From NCBI RefSeq assembly GCF_000340215.1, contig NW_006921534.1:4029041-4093040 (forward strand): 64,000 nucleotides of DNA, given 5' to 3'. Below the pieces are notes generated by a model. It was not told the DNA's origin and ran no database searches. It worked only from the letters and a program-made list of their open reading frames with translations. Source of the DNA: Pseudocercospora fijiensis CIRAD86. Lineage: Eukaryota; Ascomycota; Dothideomycetes; Mycosphaerellales; Mycosphaerellaceae. The position numbers were made by a program, and so were the translations under genes. Position 1 is the first letter of the stretch; the number at the start of each line of letters is the position of its first letter. Below are positions 63,151 to 64,000 of the stretch, one piece after another.

Positions 63151-63283
63151 ATACGCTAACTTAGGCGGCAGGTTAATAATAATAGCTATTTAGCGGTATA
63201 AGGGTATAATTTAAGGTCTATAAGAGCAAAGAGGAGCATTCTACCTAGTAAACTATAAGGTTCCGTACTACGGAGGTGCTATG

Positions 63284-63315
63284 CTTGGCATTCTACGGTA
63301 AAACGCAAAGAATAG
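63284..63315 (-). repeat. right inverted terminal repeat of element 3
   Basis: Plus strand CTTGGCATTCTACGG to CGCAAAGAATAG, followed by TA. It keeps CTTGG where the left copy's complement has CTTAG, so this outer end is less RIP-mutated. Confidence 0.9.
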
Positions 63316-63672
63316 TAAGCAAACTTATATCATTGTCGAAATCCTGTCCTTTAGCTCCGAAGCTCTTGCTGTGCTCCCGTCCTGGTACACAGCTTATAAG
63401 CTTATAATACCATAATTCACACTATATTACGCAGGTACTTCCAGGTCGTTGCGACAAGCCTAATTGACTGCTTCCCTGTGCACAAGGCAGACTTCTGTAT
63501 CACAAGCTTGATGGCGTAGGCTTGTGAACGCAGAGTGTGGGTGAATGAGACAGTCTTGTGCCCTCGGAACCCTCGTGAAACAGGCCATTCACTTTGTGTG
63601 TTAGGCGCTGTCTTTTGCAGTACTTCATAAACTTCGCTCCTCAACACGCTACTGACTCCTAAACTTCGGCAA

Positions 63673-64000
63673 ATGCCTCTACAACCAAGTCAATATCAGG
63701 CGATGGCAATTCCACACGATCCCCCTGGTGTTATGGCCAGCATCTACGTTGATGGCAGGCCGCTTCAAGAGTACGTGGCTGGCAGTTCTGACACCAAAGG
63801 TCTGGCTGAACAATACGTCGAGGCTCGGGACGGCTTCGAATTCGAGATCTGGATCCGGCTAGCTGGTGAAGTCGAATTTCGTGGCGATATTCTAGGCTTC
63901 TGCACCATTGTTGACGGCAACACGACTGACCAAGCCTTTGTAACAAAAAAGTTTGTGAAAGATGGCAAACCATTAATCCGCCAAGGTTGGGTGTCTTCGA
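63673..64000 (+). CDS. DUF7918-like fungal protein, 3' partial
   Basis: From ATG at 63673 the frame stays open to the window end: 109 codons seen. It starts MPLQPSQYQAMAIPHDPPGV, then MASIYVDGRPLQEYV, LAEQYVEARDGFEFEIWIRL, FRGDILGFCTIVDGNTTDQA and FVTKKFVKDGKPLIRQGW. The order of a short beta strand with VDG, then a Y(I/V)EA block and a G-x-F-E-(I/V) strand matches the N-terminal beta domain of fungal DUF7918 proteins, a large family without known function. Base composition is normal again, with no RIP bias. The start is the first ATG after the repeat island. Assignment is by recognition of the N-terminal pattern only. Confidence 0.65.
   Translation, partial: MPLQPSQYQAMAIPHDPPGVMASIYVDGRPLQEYVAGSSDTKGLAEQYVEARDGFEFEIWIRLAGEVEFRGDILGFCTIVDGNTTDQAFVTKKFVKDGKPLIRQGWVSS

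Larger units (their letters stand above)
59899..63315. mobile_element. RIP-mutated Tc1/mariner-type element 3 (about 3.4 kb)
   Basis: A 32-bp inverted repeat (59899-59930; 63284-63315) with one C/T mismatch of RIP type, flanked on both sides by TA (59897-59898; 63316-63317). It holds a plus-strand Tc1-like transposase (60054-61121) and, converging on it, a minus-strand degenerate unidentified frame (about 61400-63150). This mirrors the layout of element 1. The right end coincides with the return to ordinary base composition near 63.3 kb. Confidence 0.7.

Noticed and set aside
1..64000. CRISPR arrays, rRNA and tRNA genes
   Set aside because: No spaced direct-repeat array, no rRNA-like block and no tRNA cloverleaf with a GGTTCGA-type T arm was found. 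A GTTCGAGTTCGAATC string near 45374 is inside the Zn2Cys6 coding sequence.

Overview
This is 64 kb of filamentous ascomycete nuclear DNA. The short introns (about 47-131 nt, GT-AG, many with CTGAC or CTAAC-like branch sites), the gene content and the small LPxELRN F-box-like genes fit a Dothideomycete, probably Mycosphaerellales-like; that placement is inference. Two compartments meet near 51.06 kb.

Gene-rich part (1-51 kb), in order: the 3' part of a GRAM/VASt sterol-transfer protein; Iwr1; a SANT-like protein behind a 2.8-kb gene-free stretch; a Pex26-like tail-anchored peroxin; a PARN/CAF1 exonuclease; twinfilin; a carboxymuconate-cyclase-like propeller protein; a five-exon RING-like protein with an RS-rich tail; an alpha/beta hydrolase; an F-box-like gene and a fragment of another; the E4 ligase Ufd2; a Pof1-type NMN adenylyltransferase divergent from MET6; a gene split by an in-frame TAG; a membrane-anchored glycosyltransferase; a BTB gene; small unknown genes; a VOC/glyoxalase protein; mitochondrial uS7m; an MFS transporter; a Zn2Cys6 fragment; a full Zn2Cys6 regulator divergent from a Pcs60-type acyl-CoA synthetase ending in AKL; and a methyltransferase gene with three frame breaks. 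These are mostly housekeeping genes. No biosynthetic cluster, tRNA, rRNA or CRISPR array was seen.

Repeat island (about 51.06-63.32 kb): the DNA is rich in TA, poor in CA/TG, and still contains many CpG sites. This is the signature of repeat-induced point mutation (RIP). Three inverted-repeat pairs divide the island into three DNA transposons laid almost end to end. Element 1 (51.07-55.03 kb) and element 3 (59.90-63.32 kb) are each flanked by TA and carry a Tc1/mariner-type transposase frame of about 355 codons that keeps its length but is full of TAG codons at Trp positions. Each also has a second, convergent, unidentified coding frame. Element 2 (55.18-59.02 kb) carries a Mutator-like (MULE) transposase relic broken by a 100-N assembly gap. 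The two Tc1-like elements share the same unusual two-gene convergent layout and are the best candidate here for something undescribed.

Beyond the island, ordinary sequence resumes and the window ends inside a gene resembling DUF7918 proteins. Spliced models were built by hand from splice signals and frame continuity; most sum to a multiple of three. Family names rest on motif recognition, because no search could be run.
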